This document shows, piece by piece, positions 53,183 through 62,283 of a stretch of 64,000 nt of DNA. The notes beneath the pieces are model-generated. The model did no database searches and had not been told where the DNA came from. It was given only the letters and a program-made list of their open reading frames with translations. A program made the position numbers and the translations under genes. Source of the stretch: Roseibium album (lineage in GTDB: Bacteria > Pseudomonadota > Alphaproteobacteria > Rhizobiales > Stappiaceae); the NCBI RefSeq assembly GCF_001404515.1, contig NZ_CXWE01000001.1, positions 992,001 through 1,056,000 on the forward strand. The letters are read 5' to 3'. Positions within the stretch are counted from its first letter, which is position 1. Each line of letters starts with the position of its first letter.

Positions 53183-53530
53183 ATGTTGGTTCACTCAGAT
53201 GCGCCATCCGCATGGATGGATTCCGGTCCTGGAGCGAGGCGCAGGATTCTTTGTGAAAACAAGGAAATCATGATGGTCGAGTTTCGCTTCGAAAAGGGTG
53301 GGGAAGGGCTGCCGCACAACCACCCGCATGTTCAAACCACGTATGTTGCCTCGGGTCGCTTTCGCTTCACGGTCGAAGGCGAGACAAATCTGCTCGGACC
53401 GGGCGATGCGATGGTGATTCCCTCAAACGCGGTCCATTCCTGTGTTTGCGAGGAGGCCGGGAATCTTCTTGATGCGTTTACACCGCGGCGGGATGATTTT
53501 CTCGAAGCGCATGGTTGGCAACCCAGTTGA
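53183..53530 (+). CDS. kdgF: KdgF-like cupin (unsaturated uronate ring-opening)
   Basis: 115 aa. IMMVEFRFEKGGEGLPHNHPHVQTTYVASGRFRFTVEG and the second motif GPGDAMVIPSNAVHSCVCEEAG, then FTPRRDDFL, match KdgF proteins across the whole length. Metal ligands H-x-H, Gln and the later His are present. KdgF speeds conversion of 4,5-unsaturated monouronates from alginate or pectin to linear ketouronates. GAGGG lies before the start. Uronate-type genes follow. Confidence 0.82.
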   Translation: MLVHSDAPSAWMDSGPGARRRILCENKEIMMVEFRFEKGGEGLPHNHPHVQTTYVASGRFRFTVEGETNLLGPGDAMVIPSNAVHSCVCEEAGNLLDAFTPRRDDFLEAHGWQPS

Positions 53531-53699
53531 CAGCTTTCCACTGCGGGTAATTTGAACCGAAGACAATTGCGGTCTTCATGGAAGGTTCGTCACTTCCCGG
53601 CCCCTTTGCGACAAGAATTCCCACAAGCTTTCTTCCGCAAGGGGGGCTTTTTTGGTTTCCCCAAATTCTTGTTGCGATCCGCGCCTGTCCGCGCAGCGG

Positions 53700-54431
53700 T
53701 CAGCCTTCGAAAATCCGCTTTCTGGCGTTTTCAACATGGGCACGCATCGCTGCCCTTGCTGCCTCGCTGTCGCGCGCCCTGATCGCCTCGAAGATGTCGT
53801 AGTGCTCTCCCTGGACAAGACGCAGCCTGTCCTCCGGCTTGGTAAGAGAGAGGTTTCTGGTCAGGTTCATCCCTGTCAGAATATTGGACTTCATGGAAGA
53901 TCTGGCTGCGACGAAATACTTGTTGTCGGACGCATTGCAAACGGCGACGTGAAAATCTTCGTCGGCGACGACGCCAAGTTCATTCTCACTGATGCAGCGG
54001 TCCAGTTCCTCAAGCGTCTCCTGTAGTTGCTTCAAATTGGCGTCCGTGCGCCGTTCAGCGGCGAGAAAGGCAGCTTCTCCCTCGACGGCTGCCCTGAATT
54101 CGAATGTGCGCTGAATATCTGCGATGGACCCAACCGGGGCAAAATCGAGCACAGCTCCCTCCGGACGCCGCTTTACATATGACCCTGACCCCTGGCGGGA
54201 AACAACAACGTCATCTTCACGCAATTGCTTGAGGGCCTGGCGTAAAATTGGCCTGGACACACCCAGTTCCTCGGAAAGGGTTTGCTCAGTCGGCAATTTT
54301 GCTCCGATGGGAATGTCCCCATCCATTATTTTGGCAAGAATGCTCTCGTAAACCTTGTCGGAAAGTGTCCGGTCCCGGACTTGTCGCTCGGTTGTCGAGG
54401 GCTGATCTATCTGCCTTTTTCCTTCCGCCAC
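53700..54431 (-). CDS. GntR-family regulator, FadR/FCD subfamily
   Basis: 243 aa. Winged helix LSDKVYESILAKIMDGDIPIGAKLPTEQTLSEELGVSRPILRQALKQLREDDVVVSRQGSGSYV, then a C-terminal FCD helical effector domain (DEDFHVAVCNASDN metal-site region). GTG start overlapping the preceding RraA-like gene by 25 bases, so it is co-translated. Candidate repressor of the uronate/TRAP genes; the ATTTGTAAA-type repeats nearby are candidate sites. Confidence 0.92.
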   Translation of the reverse strand: MAEGKRQIDQPSTTERQVRDRTLSDKVYESILAKIMDGDIPIGAKLPTEQTLSEELGVSRPILRQALKQLREDDVVVSRQGSGSYVKRRPEGAVLDFAPVGSIADIQRTFEFRAAVEGEAAFLAAERRTDANLKQLQETLEELDRCISENELGVVADEDFHVAVCNASDNKYFVAARSSMKSNILTGMNLTRNLSLTKPEDRLRLVQGEHYDIFEAIRARDSEAARAAMRAHVENARKRIFEG

Positions 54432-55123
54432 GTCTTAAACCTGTCCATAGTCGACGGATCGGTCGGGGGATAGAGCCCGAATGTCGACGCGCCTAGTTGC
54501 ACCATTTCCATTACGAAGTCTTCAAAGACAGTCATCTCTGCCGCCTCTTCGGCAACCTCGTTTGCCATATGTTGCGGTATGCAAACAACTCCCTCGTTGT
54601 CTCCCACGATAATGTCTCCGGGAAAAACTGAAACCCCTCCGCAAGCAATCGGGTCGTTTATTGCGATCGCATGGTGTTTGGTAAGGTTTGTCGGAGCACT
54701 GGGGCGGGCATGGTAGCTTGGCATCGACAGGCCGGCTATTTCCGGCGTGTCGCGAAAGCCGCCGTCAGTCACAACCCCTCTGCAGCCCCTGGACTGCAAT
54801 CGTGCTGCAAGAATGCACCCGGCTGAGGCAGCTGAAGCGTCTCCCCTTGCATCGATGACAAAGACAGCGCCGGACGGGCACTCCTCGACACCCTTCCTCT
54901 GAGCATTGTTGCGGTCGGCAAACGAGTCGAGAATGTCCAGATCCTCACGGGCCGGTATGTAGCGCAGCGTATAGGCCGGGCCGACCATGTTGGAGCCGGG
55001 GCGCAAGCGGTTCAGACCCTGAAGAAAAATGTTTTTCAAACCGCGTTTGAACAAGACCGTTGTCAATGTTGCAGTGCTTACCTGCATCAGTTTCATTTCC
55101 GTTACATTGATATGTTCGTTCAT
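54407..55123 (-). CDS. RraA-like/HMG-aldolase-family protein
   Basis: 238 aa. PGSNMVGPAYTLRYI, then GAVFVIDARGDASAASAG and GVVTDGGFRDTPEIAGLSMPSYHA. The G-x-R-D pair is the Mg-pyruvate site of class II 4-hydroxy-4-methyl-2-oxoglutarate aldolases in the RraA fold. In catabolic clusters these proteins act as aldolases or decarboxylases rather than RNase regulators. Divergent from the SDR-TRAP operon. Confidence 0.82.
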   Translation of the reverse strand: MNEHINVTEMKLMQVSTATLTTVLFKRGLKNIFLQGLNRLRPGSNMVGPAYTLRYIPAREDLDILDSFADRNNAQRKGVEECPSGAVFVIDARGDASAASAGCILAARLQSRGCRGVVTDGGFRDTPEIAGLSMPSYHARPSAPTNLTKHHAIAINDPIACGGVSVFPGDIIVGDNEGVVCIPQHMANEVAEEAAEMTVFEDFVMEMVQLGASTFGLYPPTDPSTMDRFKTWRKEKGR

Positions 55124-55190
55124 GGAAAATGCTCCGTTGCCGGTTTGATACAGATGTGTGATTTGCGCCGGAAACTAGCCAGCGCAGCAC

Positions 55191-55437
55191 AATTTGTCAA
55201 ATATTTGTAAATCACAGCTTTGAACGCAATCTGAGAAGCGGGGTCGGTGAGGTTAATATTGAGCAAAATAATGAAAAATAACACAAAAATCGCATCCGAA
55301 ATTCAAAGGCTGTCTAAAATTATCGCAAATTCGCCCCGGATTCTCTGGTCAATCTATCTGTGAATTTATTTGATGGGAGATGGACCGGTCGATTTTTCCT
55401 TGGGTATCCTTGTTTTGTAATTATTTGTAAAAATTAG
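55191..55437. promoter_or_regulatory. divergent control region with TTTGTAA-type repeats
   Basis: AATTTGTCAAATATTTGTAAAT at 55191-55212 and TTTGTAATTATTTGTAAAAA near 55414-55433 hold four near-copies of ATTTGTAAA in the 484 bases between the RraA-like gene and the SDR. No gene is seen in the stretch. Candidate GntR operators. Confidence 0.45.
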
Positions 55438-55607
55438 TCTTGATTTGGGCGGCAAAGGTGCGTTATGCGGTTGAGGCGCCTCCGGATTGCCGAGCTGTCG
55501 ACGGCGTCCCGGAGCCGGGCGGAATGCGGAGCATTTGGTCTTAAGGCAACGCGAAGCGCCAGATTTCTAGCCGGTAGTCAAACAGCAACATTCAGGAGAT
55601 GTCCGAA

Positions 55608-56354
55608 ATGAACCTCAGCGGAAAAGCTGCAATCGTATCTGGTGGTGGCCGGGATATCGGTCGTGCCTGCGTAATGGCGTTGGCAAAGGCCGGTGCCAGC
55701 GTTGCCGTAAATTATTTCAGCAGTGGCGCGGGTGCCGACAGCGCTGTCGACGAGATCCGTGCTGCGGGAGGAAGCGCCTTTGCCTTGCAGGGCGACATGA
55801 CGAAGAAGGCGGATGTTGACGCTTTGGTGGCGAGGGCCGTCGATGAATTCGGCGGGGTGGATATCGTCATGCCGATAACGGGTGGTTTGGTTGCCCGCAA
55901 ATCGATTGCCGAGATCACGCCCGAGCATTGGCAGTCGGTATTCGACCTTAATGCAACGTCGGCGCTTCTGCTTGTTCAGGCGGCCTTGCCGCATCTGAGG
56001 CCGGGTGCGGCGATCGTGAACATGGCCTCGCAGGCCGGTCGGGATGGCGGCGGCCCCGGTGCAATGGCCTATGCGATGTCGAAGGGCGCTGTCATGACGA
56101 TGACAAGAGGCATGGCAAAGGAGCTTGCGCCGCGAATTCGGGTCAATGCCCTGTGCCCGGGAATGATCGATACGGATTTTCACAACGTCTTCACCAAGCC
56201 GGAAGTGCGCCAGCACGTTGCAGGTGTCACGCCGCTCAAGCGTGAGGGGACTTCCGAAGAGGTGGCAAACTTGGCGGTGTTTCTCGCATCTGACCAGGCT
56301 GCCTATATCACCGGTGCCTGCGTCGACATCAATGGCGGTCTGTTCTTCTCCTGA
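55608..56354 (+). CDS. SDR oxidoreductase, resembles DEH reductases
   Basis: 248 aa from ATG 55608 (CAGGAG nine bases upstream; ATG 55599 has no spacing). Cofactor motif SGGGRDIGRACV with the GRDIGRA variant, TGG in place of NAG, catalytic Ser in NMASQAG and YAMSK. I recall the R-D-I-G-R-A form in reductases of 4-deoxy-5-hexoseulose uronate, the alginate-monomer product. With KdgF nearby this is a plausible DEH-to-KDG reductase. First gene of the TRAP operon. Confidence 0.8.
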   Translation: MNLSGKAAIVSGGGRDIGRACVMALAKAGASVAVNYFSSGAGADSAVDEIRAAGGSAFALQGDMTKKADVDALVARAVDEFGGVDIVMPITGGLVARKSIAEITPEHWQSVFDLNATSALLLVQAALPHLRPGAAIVNMASQAGRDGGGPGAMAYAMSKGAVMTMTRGMAKELAPRIRVNALCPGMIDTDFHNVFTKPEVRQHVAGVTPLKREGTSEEVANLAVFLASDQAAYITGACVDINGGLFFS

Positions 56355-56400
56355 CGCGGACGGCGAGGCCTTTCATGGCCTCGCCCGCCTGTCGCCAGTT

Positions 56401-56549
56401 GTTTGTAAATTCGGACATATTTGTAAAATTAGCTTTGGAAAATTTTATCATGAGTTGGTGAGGCGGGGCGAATTTTCTCGCAAAATCCGTAGCTTAGCTT
56501 AAAAAATTGTAATATAGATTTTTAACTTGTAATAATTTGTAAAATACAT
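56401..56549 (+). promoter_or_regulatory. SDR-dctP intergenic region with repeated ATTTGTAAAA motif
   Basis: GTTTGTAAAT, ATTTGTAAAATTAG and TTGTAATAATTTGTAAAATA lie in this AT-rich 226-base gap before dctP. The same motif precedes the SDR and the kdgF-like gene. Confidence 0.45.
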
Positions 56550-56580
56550 ATCGTGCTAACAGGTCAAAAGGGAGGATCCA

Positions 56581-57579
56581 ATGACTTTGATGAATTCACT
56601 TAAAACGGGTGCGCTGCGCGGTACAACCGTCGCCGCGTCTCTGCTCCTGGCAACAGTCGTCGCCGAAGCACGCGACCTTCGCGGATGGAACATTCACGTT
56701 GAGGATTATCCTGTCTCGCACGGCATGGAATCCTTCGTGAAGGAAGTCAGTGAAAAGACCGACGGCGCGATTTCCGGAAAGGTTTTCCATAGCGGCGTTC
56801 TTGGTTCCCAGCCGGATGCAATCGAGCAGACAAGGCTTGGCGTCATCGATTTCGGCGTATTCAGCCTCGGGCCGATGGGGCAGGTTGTTCCGGAGGCGAA
56901 CGTTGTCTCGCTTCCCTTCATCTTCAAAGACGTCGACCAGATGTACAAGGTGATGGACGGGGAGCCGGGCAAGGCTCTCAGCAAAGGTCTGGAAGCGAAG
57001 GGCCTTGTCGCTCTTGGATATTACGATGCCGGTGCGCGTTCGTTTTACACCTCGGTCAAGGCGATCAACGAACCAGCTGATGTCGAGGGCATGAAGATAC
57101 GGGTGATGAACAATGACCTGTTCGTCGGCATGGTGGATTCGCTCGGTGGCAACGCAACGCCGATGGCGTTTGCCGAAGTCTACCAGGCGATCAAGACCGG
57201 TGTTGTCGATGGAGCGGAAAACAATCCGCCATCCTATGAATCAACCAATCACTTCGAAGTCGCGGGATATTACTCGCTCACGCAGCACCTGATCATTCCG
57301 GAGTGCCTTTGCATGAGCAAGAAGACCTTCGATTCCCTGACTCCCGAGCAGCAGGAGATTGTCAGGGTGGCCGGGCGCAACAGCACCGAATTGCAGCGCA
57401 AGCTCTGGCAGGAGCGCGAGTCCGCCAGCATGGCCAAGGTGTCCGAGGGTGGCGTGACGGTGAACGAGATTGCAGACAAGGCTCCGTTCCAGGCTGCAAT
57501 GTCGCCGGTCTACGATCAGTTCCTGGCGCAAAGCCCTGATCTGACCGATCTGGTCGAGATGTTCAAGAACGCCCAGTAA
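56581..57579 (+). CDS. TRAP transporter substrate-binding protein, DctP type
   Basis: 332 aa. Signal peptide MTLMNSLKTGALRGTTVAASLLLATVVAEA. DctP domain with SGKVFHSGVLGSQPDAIEQTRLGVIDFGVFS, the ligand-binding Arg region GMKIRVMNNDLFVGMVDSLGGNATPMAF, and GVVDGAENNPPSYESTNHFE. This subtype often binds sugar acids. GGGAGG precedes the ATG. With the SDR and KdgF this supports uronate uptake. Confidence 0.93.
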   Translation: MTLMNSLKTGALRGTTVAASLLLATVVAEARDLRGWNIHVEDYPVSHGMESFVKEVSEKTDGAISGKVFHSGVLGSQPDAIEQTRLGVIDFGVFSLGPMGQVVPEANVVSLPFIFKDVDQMYKVMDGEPGKALSKGLEAKGLVALGYYDAGARSFYTSVKAINEPADVEGMKIRVMNNDLFVGMVDSLGGNATPMAFAEVYQAIKTGVVDGAENNPPSYESTNHFEVAGYYSLTQHLIIPECLCMSKKTFDSLTPEQQEIVRVAGRNSTELQRKLWQERESASMAKVSEGGVTVNEIADKAPFQAAMSPVYDQFLAQSPDLTDLVEMFKNAQ

Positions 57580-57588
57580 GCAATGAAG

Positions 57589-57615
57589 GCGGACTGCGCT
57601 GCAAGCGCAGTCCGC
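57589..57615 (+). terminator. 12-bp perfect hairpin between TRAP P and Q genes
   Basis: GCGGACTGCGCT-GCA-AGCGCAGTCCGC, just after the dctP stop. No T-run; likely stabilises the dctP mRNA end or lowers read-through, keeping the binding protein in excess. Confidence 0.75.
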
Positions 57616-57629
57616 ACTGGAGAAGACTG

Positions 57630-58160
57630 ATGTCGCGCTCTGGCAGCACCTCGGATCGGCTCGAACACTGGTTGTTCCTGCTGAAAAAAGTCTGTGTCCT
57701 CGTTGGCTCAATCGCGCTTGTTATCCTTGTCGCGACTTTCGGTTGGCTGGTCTTTGGAAGATATGTCCTCAATCAGACGCCGACCTGGGTTGAGCAACTT
57801 GCCTTGCTTTTGATCTGTTACATCACGTTCCTTGGTGCGGCCGTCGGCATTCACGAAGAAACGCACCTCGGTGTCACGGTGTTGCGGGATGCGTTGCCGC
57901 CGAAGGTGAAACAGGTGCTGTTGCTGTTGACTGACCTCTGCCTTGCCGTTTTTGGTGGTGTGATGCTGGTCGCAAGCCTTGAATTGTTCCAGTTCGGTTG
58001 GTCGACACTTCTCCCGATGCTCAATATTCCCGAAAGCATCCGGACAGCCGCAGCCATTGCCTGCGGTGCACTGATGGTGATTTTTGCAGGCGCAAGGTTC
58101 CTGCTTCGCAGTCGCTTTGCGCTTCGCGGCGAGATCTACGAAATCAAGAAGGAAAACTGA
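57630..58160 (+). CDS. TRAP transporter small permease, DctQ type
   Basis: 176 aa with four hydrophobic helices; family segment FGRYVLNQTPTWVEQLALLLICYITFLGAAVGIHEETHLGVTVL. Partner of the adjacent DctM. Confidence 0.92.
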   Translation: MSRSGSTSDRLEHWLFLLKKVCVLVGSIALVILVATFGWLVFGRYVLNQTPTWVEQLALLLICYITFLGAAVGIHEETHLGVTVLRDALPPKVKQVLLLLTDLCLAVFGGVMLVASLELFQFGWSTLLPMLNIPESIRTAAAIACGALMVIFAGARFLLRSRFALRGEIYEIKKEN

Positions 58161-58161
58161 A

Positions 58162-59442
58162 ATGGGTCTCGCGATTCTGCTGGGAGTCTTCGGGGTGAGT
58201 GTCATACTCGGGGTTCCAGTCGCATTTGCGATGGGGATCTCGGCCGCTGCCGCGTTCTGGTATGAAGGGTTCCCGTTGCTGATGACGTTTCAGCGCGCGA
58301 TCTCGGGCATCTCGACGTTTTCCCTGCTCGCGATACCGTTCTTTGTCTTTGCCGGAGAGCTGATGCTGCACGGTGGCATCGCTGTAAGGCTTGTCCGGTT
58401 TGCCTCCGCACTGGTTGGCCATGTCCGCGGTGGCCTCGCGTCGGTCAATATCTTTTCCAGCATGCTGTTCGGGGGGATATCCGGCTCAGCGATTGCCGAC
58501 ATTTCTGCGCTCGGGTCATTGCTGATCCCGGTGATGAAGGAAAAGGGCTACCGCCCTGACTATGCGGTCAACGTGACCGTAACCTCGTCAATAGCCGGCA
58601 TTGTGATCCCGCCGAGCCACAACATGATCATCTTCGTTGTCGCTGCCGGTGGTGGAATTTCAATCTCGAAACTGTTTCTGGCCGGCGTCATCCCGGGCAT
58701 GGTGATGTGTCTCTGCCTTGCGGTTGCCGCTTATGTGGTTGCCCTGAAGCACAATTACGGGTCAGAACCTTTTCCAGGGTGGCAGGTTGTCCTGCAGACT
58801 GCAGTCAGCGCCATACCAGGTCTCATAACTGCGGTCATCATTGTCGGTGGTGTGCTCTCCGGCGTCTTCACGGTTACGGAATCCGGTGCGTTCGGGGCAA
58901 TTTACGCGCTTGTCCTGACCGCGGTTGCCTATCGGACACTTGGCTGGAACGAGTTTGTGATCTCGGTGACCTCGGCGCTGCGCACGACCGCCATGGTGAT
59001 GATCCTCATCGGATTTGCAAGTTCGTTCGCCTATCTGCTGGCCCTATACCAGGTCCCGTCAAAGCTGAGCGAGTTTCTGCTTGGCATTTCCGAGCACAAG
59101 ATCGTCATTCTGCTCATGATCAATATCATGCTTCTCATGCTCGGCATGATCATGGACATGGCCGCCCTGATATTGATCTGCACGCCTATTTTCCTGCCGA
59201 TCGCGCGCGACCTCGGCATGGACCCGGTCCAATTCGGCATCATGCTCCTGGTCAATCTCGGCCTTGGACTTTGCACACCTCCGGTAGGCACTTGTCTTTT
59301 TGTCGGATGCGCGGTCGGCAAGATAAAAATCGAGGAAGCCCTGAAGTCGATCTGGCCGTTTTACCTGGCGCTTTTCGTAGCACTCATGCTGGTGACCTAC
59401 GTTCCCGCAATCTCCATGTTCCTGCCTTCGTTGTTCGAGTAG
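58162..59442 (+). CDS. TRAP transporter large permease, DctM type
   Basis: 426 aa, about twelve hydrophobic helices. N-terminus MGLAILLGVFGVSVILGVPVAFAMGIS, then MLFGGISGSAIADISALGSLLIPVMKEKGY and IAGIVIPPSHNMIIF. ATG 58162 directly follows the dctQ stop; the longer frame from 58084 is inside dctQ. Confidence 0.95.
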   Translation: MGLAILLGVFGVSVILGVPVAFAMGISAAAAFWYEGFPLLMTFQRAISGISTFSLLAIPFFVFAGELMLHGGIAVRLVRFASALVGHVRGGLASVNIFSSMLFGGISGSAIADISALGSLLIPVMKEKGYRPDYAVNVTVTSSIAGIVIPPSHNMIIFVVAAGGGISISKLFLAGVIPGMVMCLCLAVAAYVVALKHNYGSEPFPGWQVVLQTAVSAIPGLITAVIIVGGVLSGVFTVTESGAFGAIYALVLTAVAYRTLGWNEFVISVTSALRTTAMVMILIGFASSFAYLLALYQVPSKLSEFLLGISEHKIVILLMINIMLLMLGMIMDMAALILICTPIFLPIARDLGMDPVQFGIMLLVNLGLGLCTPPVGTCLFVGCAVGKIKIEEALKSIWPFYLALFVALMLVTYVPAISMFLPSLFE

Positions 59443-59879
59443 TCGGTTTTGAAGCACTCTCATTTGGAAGACGTCGGCAGGCCGATGTCATTGCGCACGC
59501 CGTTCACCGGAGACGGAAGAAGTGGGAGTTAACGGAAGCGAGGGGGCATGCTGAGTATCAGGAACAACCTGCCGATGCCCCCCGCGCGCGTGCCCGTATG
59601 TGGCCTGAGATCGCCGGGGAAACGAATGAGGACACATCCGGCTTCCATCCTGGCGGCTGCAATTCTGTCTTTCGGCGCAACGCCCGCAACTGGTGAACCT
59701 CTCAACGAGATCAACGATCGGACAACCCTGTCGCGGATTTGTGCGCAGACCTTTGCAAGTCTCGCTTCGTTCGCGGCATGTTCTTGCGCGAAACTGCTGG
59801 AGCACCTGAGGTGGAAAAGTTCATTGAGGGCGAAAAAGGGCTTGCTTCCCAAGGCTTCGGGCACTAAACGGGATTTGCC
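59443..59879. other. non-coding stretch before tRNA-Ser
   Basis: Several short overlapping open frames but no coding pattern, ribosome site or family match that I can support. Probably the tRNA promoter plus decayed sequence. Confidence 0.5.
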
Positions 59880-59969
59880 GGAGAGGTGGCCGAGTGGTCG
59901 AAGGCGCTCCCCTGCTAAGGGAGTAGACGGGCAACCGTCTCGAGGGTTCGAATCCCTTCCTCTCCGCCA
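59880..59969 (+). tRNA. tRNA-Ser(GCU)
   Basis: GGAGAGG acceptor pairs with CCTCTCC; D-arm GGCCGAGTGG; anticodon loop CTGCTAA gives GCT (reads AGC/AGU). A long variable arm follows, typical of serine tRNAs, then the T-arm GGGTTCGAATCCC, discriminator G and encoded CCA at 59967-59969. Confidence 0.97.
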
Positions 59970-60147
59970 TATTTCTTATTACGTACTTGTATTTTGGGGC
60001 AAATTCTCAAGGTTGCCCTTCAGATCATCATTCAGGCCATCAAGCGACTAGGGTGTTCTCGGCCTTGCCGTTCGTTCAAGATATTTTGCCTCAAGCTCTT
60101 GTGGAGCGCTACCCAACGTACTCCCGGAGAGGGTTAGAGCACTTCTT

Positions 60148-60780
60148 TCACGGTGACGGGCCGCGGTCGCCACCGGGATCATGCCGTGCGATCGGGACGT
60201 TGTATCCGATCGCAGAATGAGGTCGATCCTCATTGTAGTGTCTTCGCCATTTCTCCATCTTTTCAGGTTCGTTCGCAAGGCTCAGGAACCAATGCGCGTT
60301 CAAACACTCTGCTTTGAACCTTCCGTTGAAAGCCTCAATGAACGCATTGTCGGTGTGTTTGCCAGGCGGGGAGACCTCCGGCGGAACGCCGCGCTTGCAA
60401 GCTCACAGATCCAGAGCGCATGAGATGAGTTCCTAGCCCTGATCAACCCGGATCAAGCCAGATCACCTCGTACGAACCGTGAATGGATACCGCCAGCCTG
60501 ATCGCATCTCGTTGAACAGCGTTTTTGCCGGGCACAGGCATCAGAGCTTTCGTTTGACAATGTCCCGGAGCATTTCCTTGTCGAAAGACAAGTCAGTGAC
60601 GATCTTCGTCAGCCGGGCGCTTTCCTGCTCAAGCTCTCGCAGCCGCTTCAACTCAGACGGCTTCAGATCTGCATATTTCCTGCGTCAGTTGAAATAAGTC
60701 TCCTCGCTGATCCTGGCAGATCTCAGCAACAGGCAAATCTTTGCGCCGCGAAGTCCTTGGACGTCAGGCGACACCAGGCA
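60148..60780 (-). pseudogene. decayed IS3-family transposase (orfA and orfB remnants)
   Basis: Read on the minus strand: an orfA part (RRKYADLKPSELKRLRELEQE, then LSFDKEMLRDIVKRKL) is interrupted by TGA where IS3 OrfA has Trp (YFN-stop-RRKY). The orfB C-terminus remains (NAFIEAFNGRFKAECLNAHW, FLSLANEPEKMEKWRRHYNE, RPHSAIGYNVP). Most of orfB between them is missing; the element is about half the normal IS3 length. No terminal inverted repeats were identified. Confidence 0.85.
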
Positions 60781-60787
60781 GGAGAAG

Positions 60788-61387
60788 TCATGACTTGGTC
60801 GTCCTGGAACGATGAATCGGCTTGGCCGGATTTCCCGCCACTATTGTGTTTGCAGCGACGTTCTTGGTCACCACGCTACCCGCCCCGACAATGGCACGGT
60901 CGCCAATGGTGACGCCCGGCAGGATCACGGCAGCGCCACCGATCCAGACCTGATTGCCAATTGTTACAGGAAGGGCGATTTCCAGGCCGGCGGTACGCTT
61001 GTCTGGGTCCTGATGATGTTCGGCGCAATAGATCTGGACATTCGGCCCAAGCTGACACTGATCGCCGATCGTAACGGGGGCGCTGTCCAAAATAGTGCAA
61101 CCCGCGTTCAGGAAAGTGTCGTCACCCAGCGCTATGTTGAAACCGTAGGGGCAATAAAAGGGTGCTTCGATAATGGCCGTCGGAGCGTTTAGCAACTCCC
61201 GCAAGGACGGACCCATACCATCCCGAGCTCCCGGGTGCATGAGGTTATGCTCGTGAACCGCGGATTGCGCGACTTTTCTCAGAGCGTCCAGCTCGGGATC
61301 CAGGCATGAGTACCATTCGCCTGCAGCCATTTTCTCGCGTTCGGACTTTACCATGAAGCCTCGGGGTACATTGTTCACTTCCGCCAA
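60788..61387 (-). CDS. Maa/NodL-like sugar O-acetyltransferase
   Basis: 199 aa. N-terminal SEREKMAAGEWYSCLDPELDALR is the maltose-acetyltransferase signature. A left-handed beta-helix of hexapeptide repeats follows (APVTIGDQCQLGPNVQIYCAEHHQDPDKR with the catalytic His, then IGNQVWIGGAAVILPGVTIGDRAIVGAGSVVTKNV). It transfers acetyl from acetyl-CoA to a sugar; natural substrates of this group are uncertain. Confidence 0.92.
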   Translation of the reverse strand: MAEVNNVPRGFMVKSEREKMAAGEWYSCLDPELDALRKVAQSAVHEHNLMHPGARDGMGPSLRELLNAPTAIIEAPFYCPYGFNIALGDDTFLNAGCTILDSAPVTIGDQCQLGPNVQIYCAEHHQDPDKRTAGLEIALPVTIGNQVWIGGAAVILPGVTIGDRAIVGAGSVVTKNVAANTIVAGNPAKPIHRSRTTKS

Positions 61388-61804
61388 CAGGAAGCTCGGT
61401 GTGACTTAAGATGAAGGATCGTATTCAAGTTGCAAATAGAAAGCAAAATGCGTGCTCATGAACCACCCGGAGGAGGGGGCGCACTACCTGAAAGCAGATT
61501 GGCCAGAAAGTCTTTTGGAACCAACGTCCGGTCGTCCCACTTCTGTGACTGTCCGCGCAGTACTGGAAAAGGTGCGAAGTCAAACAGCTCTCTGAATTTT
61601 CACCCGATGAGTTCCCCGTCAGCGCCTATGTGTCCAGGTGGCATGATTGCCTGAGGAAGAGATTTTGGCTCATCTTCACGTCGGCAAGAGTGAAGCATGA
61701 GACAGCAGAACGAGCGTCACCGGGAGGCAGCAGATCGCGACATGGTGTAAAAGTCCGGAAACACGTGTTGTCCGGGTTTGATGAGATAGACGAGGTTGGT
61801 TGGT
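61388..61804. other. stretch without a supported gene, possibly decayed coding sequence
   Basis: On the minus strand, fragments such as LFDFAPFPVLRGQSQKWDDR and a nearby MPPGHIGADGELIG can be read, interrupted by a stop. They look like remains of a gene but I cannot name the family. Confidence 0.35.
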
Positions 61805-62275
61805 TCAGGATTTCGCAATTCCGGCGAGCATCAAGCGCTGCATATCCTTGTTCGAGCGGATATCGATGCAGATTGCCGTTTCACTCCCATCCTGAAGGGC
61901 TCGACAGTCCCTTGCGCCAAACACTCTGTCGTACCTGAGTGTCCAACGAAGCAGCTCGATCTGCAAACTGTCGCGGCGGAGAACACGGTGTAGCCGTTGC
62001 CATATCGGGGGAGCTAGTCGAATGATTGCGTCGGCTCGTTCAACTCGATCGCTATACGTTCGGCCGTTGCCACCCTCTATGATCCACTTGTCTTGGGCTG
62101 TCAGTTGGCGCACGCGCCTGTCAATGTCATCTGGCGCCCGCAAGTGACCATTCCCATCCCAAACTTCATCGTCAACCGCATGAACGGGCAGATCGTACTG
62201 GAGACCAAGTTGCCGGGCGAGCCAAGTCTTGCCTGACCCGGGACCGCCGACGATCATGATCCTGGAACAGGCCAT
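61805..62275 (-). CDS. P-loop NTPase, FlaR/adenylate-kinase-like
   Basis: 156 aa. Walker A GGPGSGKT at residues 9-16; LGLQYDLPVHAVDDEVWD and WIIEGGNGRTYSDRVERADAIIRLAPP follow the pattern of small kinase-like proteins annotated as DNA-topology modulation protein FlaR. Function uncertain. Starts eight bases after the desaturase stop, so the two are an operon. Confidence 0.8.
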   Translation of the reverse strand: MACSRIMIVGGPGSGKTWLARQLGLQYDLPVHAVDDEVWDGNGHLRAPDDIDRRVRQLTAQDKWIIEGGNGRTYSDRVERADAIIRLAPPIWQRLHRVLRRDSLQIELLRWTLRYDRVFGARDCRALQDGSETAICIDIRSNKDMQRLMLAGIAKS

Positions 62276-62283
62276 CCGTTTTA

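Noticed and set aside
59548..60051. 167-codon open frame on the plus strand
   Set aside because: It runs through the whole tRNA-Ser gene and shows no family pattern.
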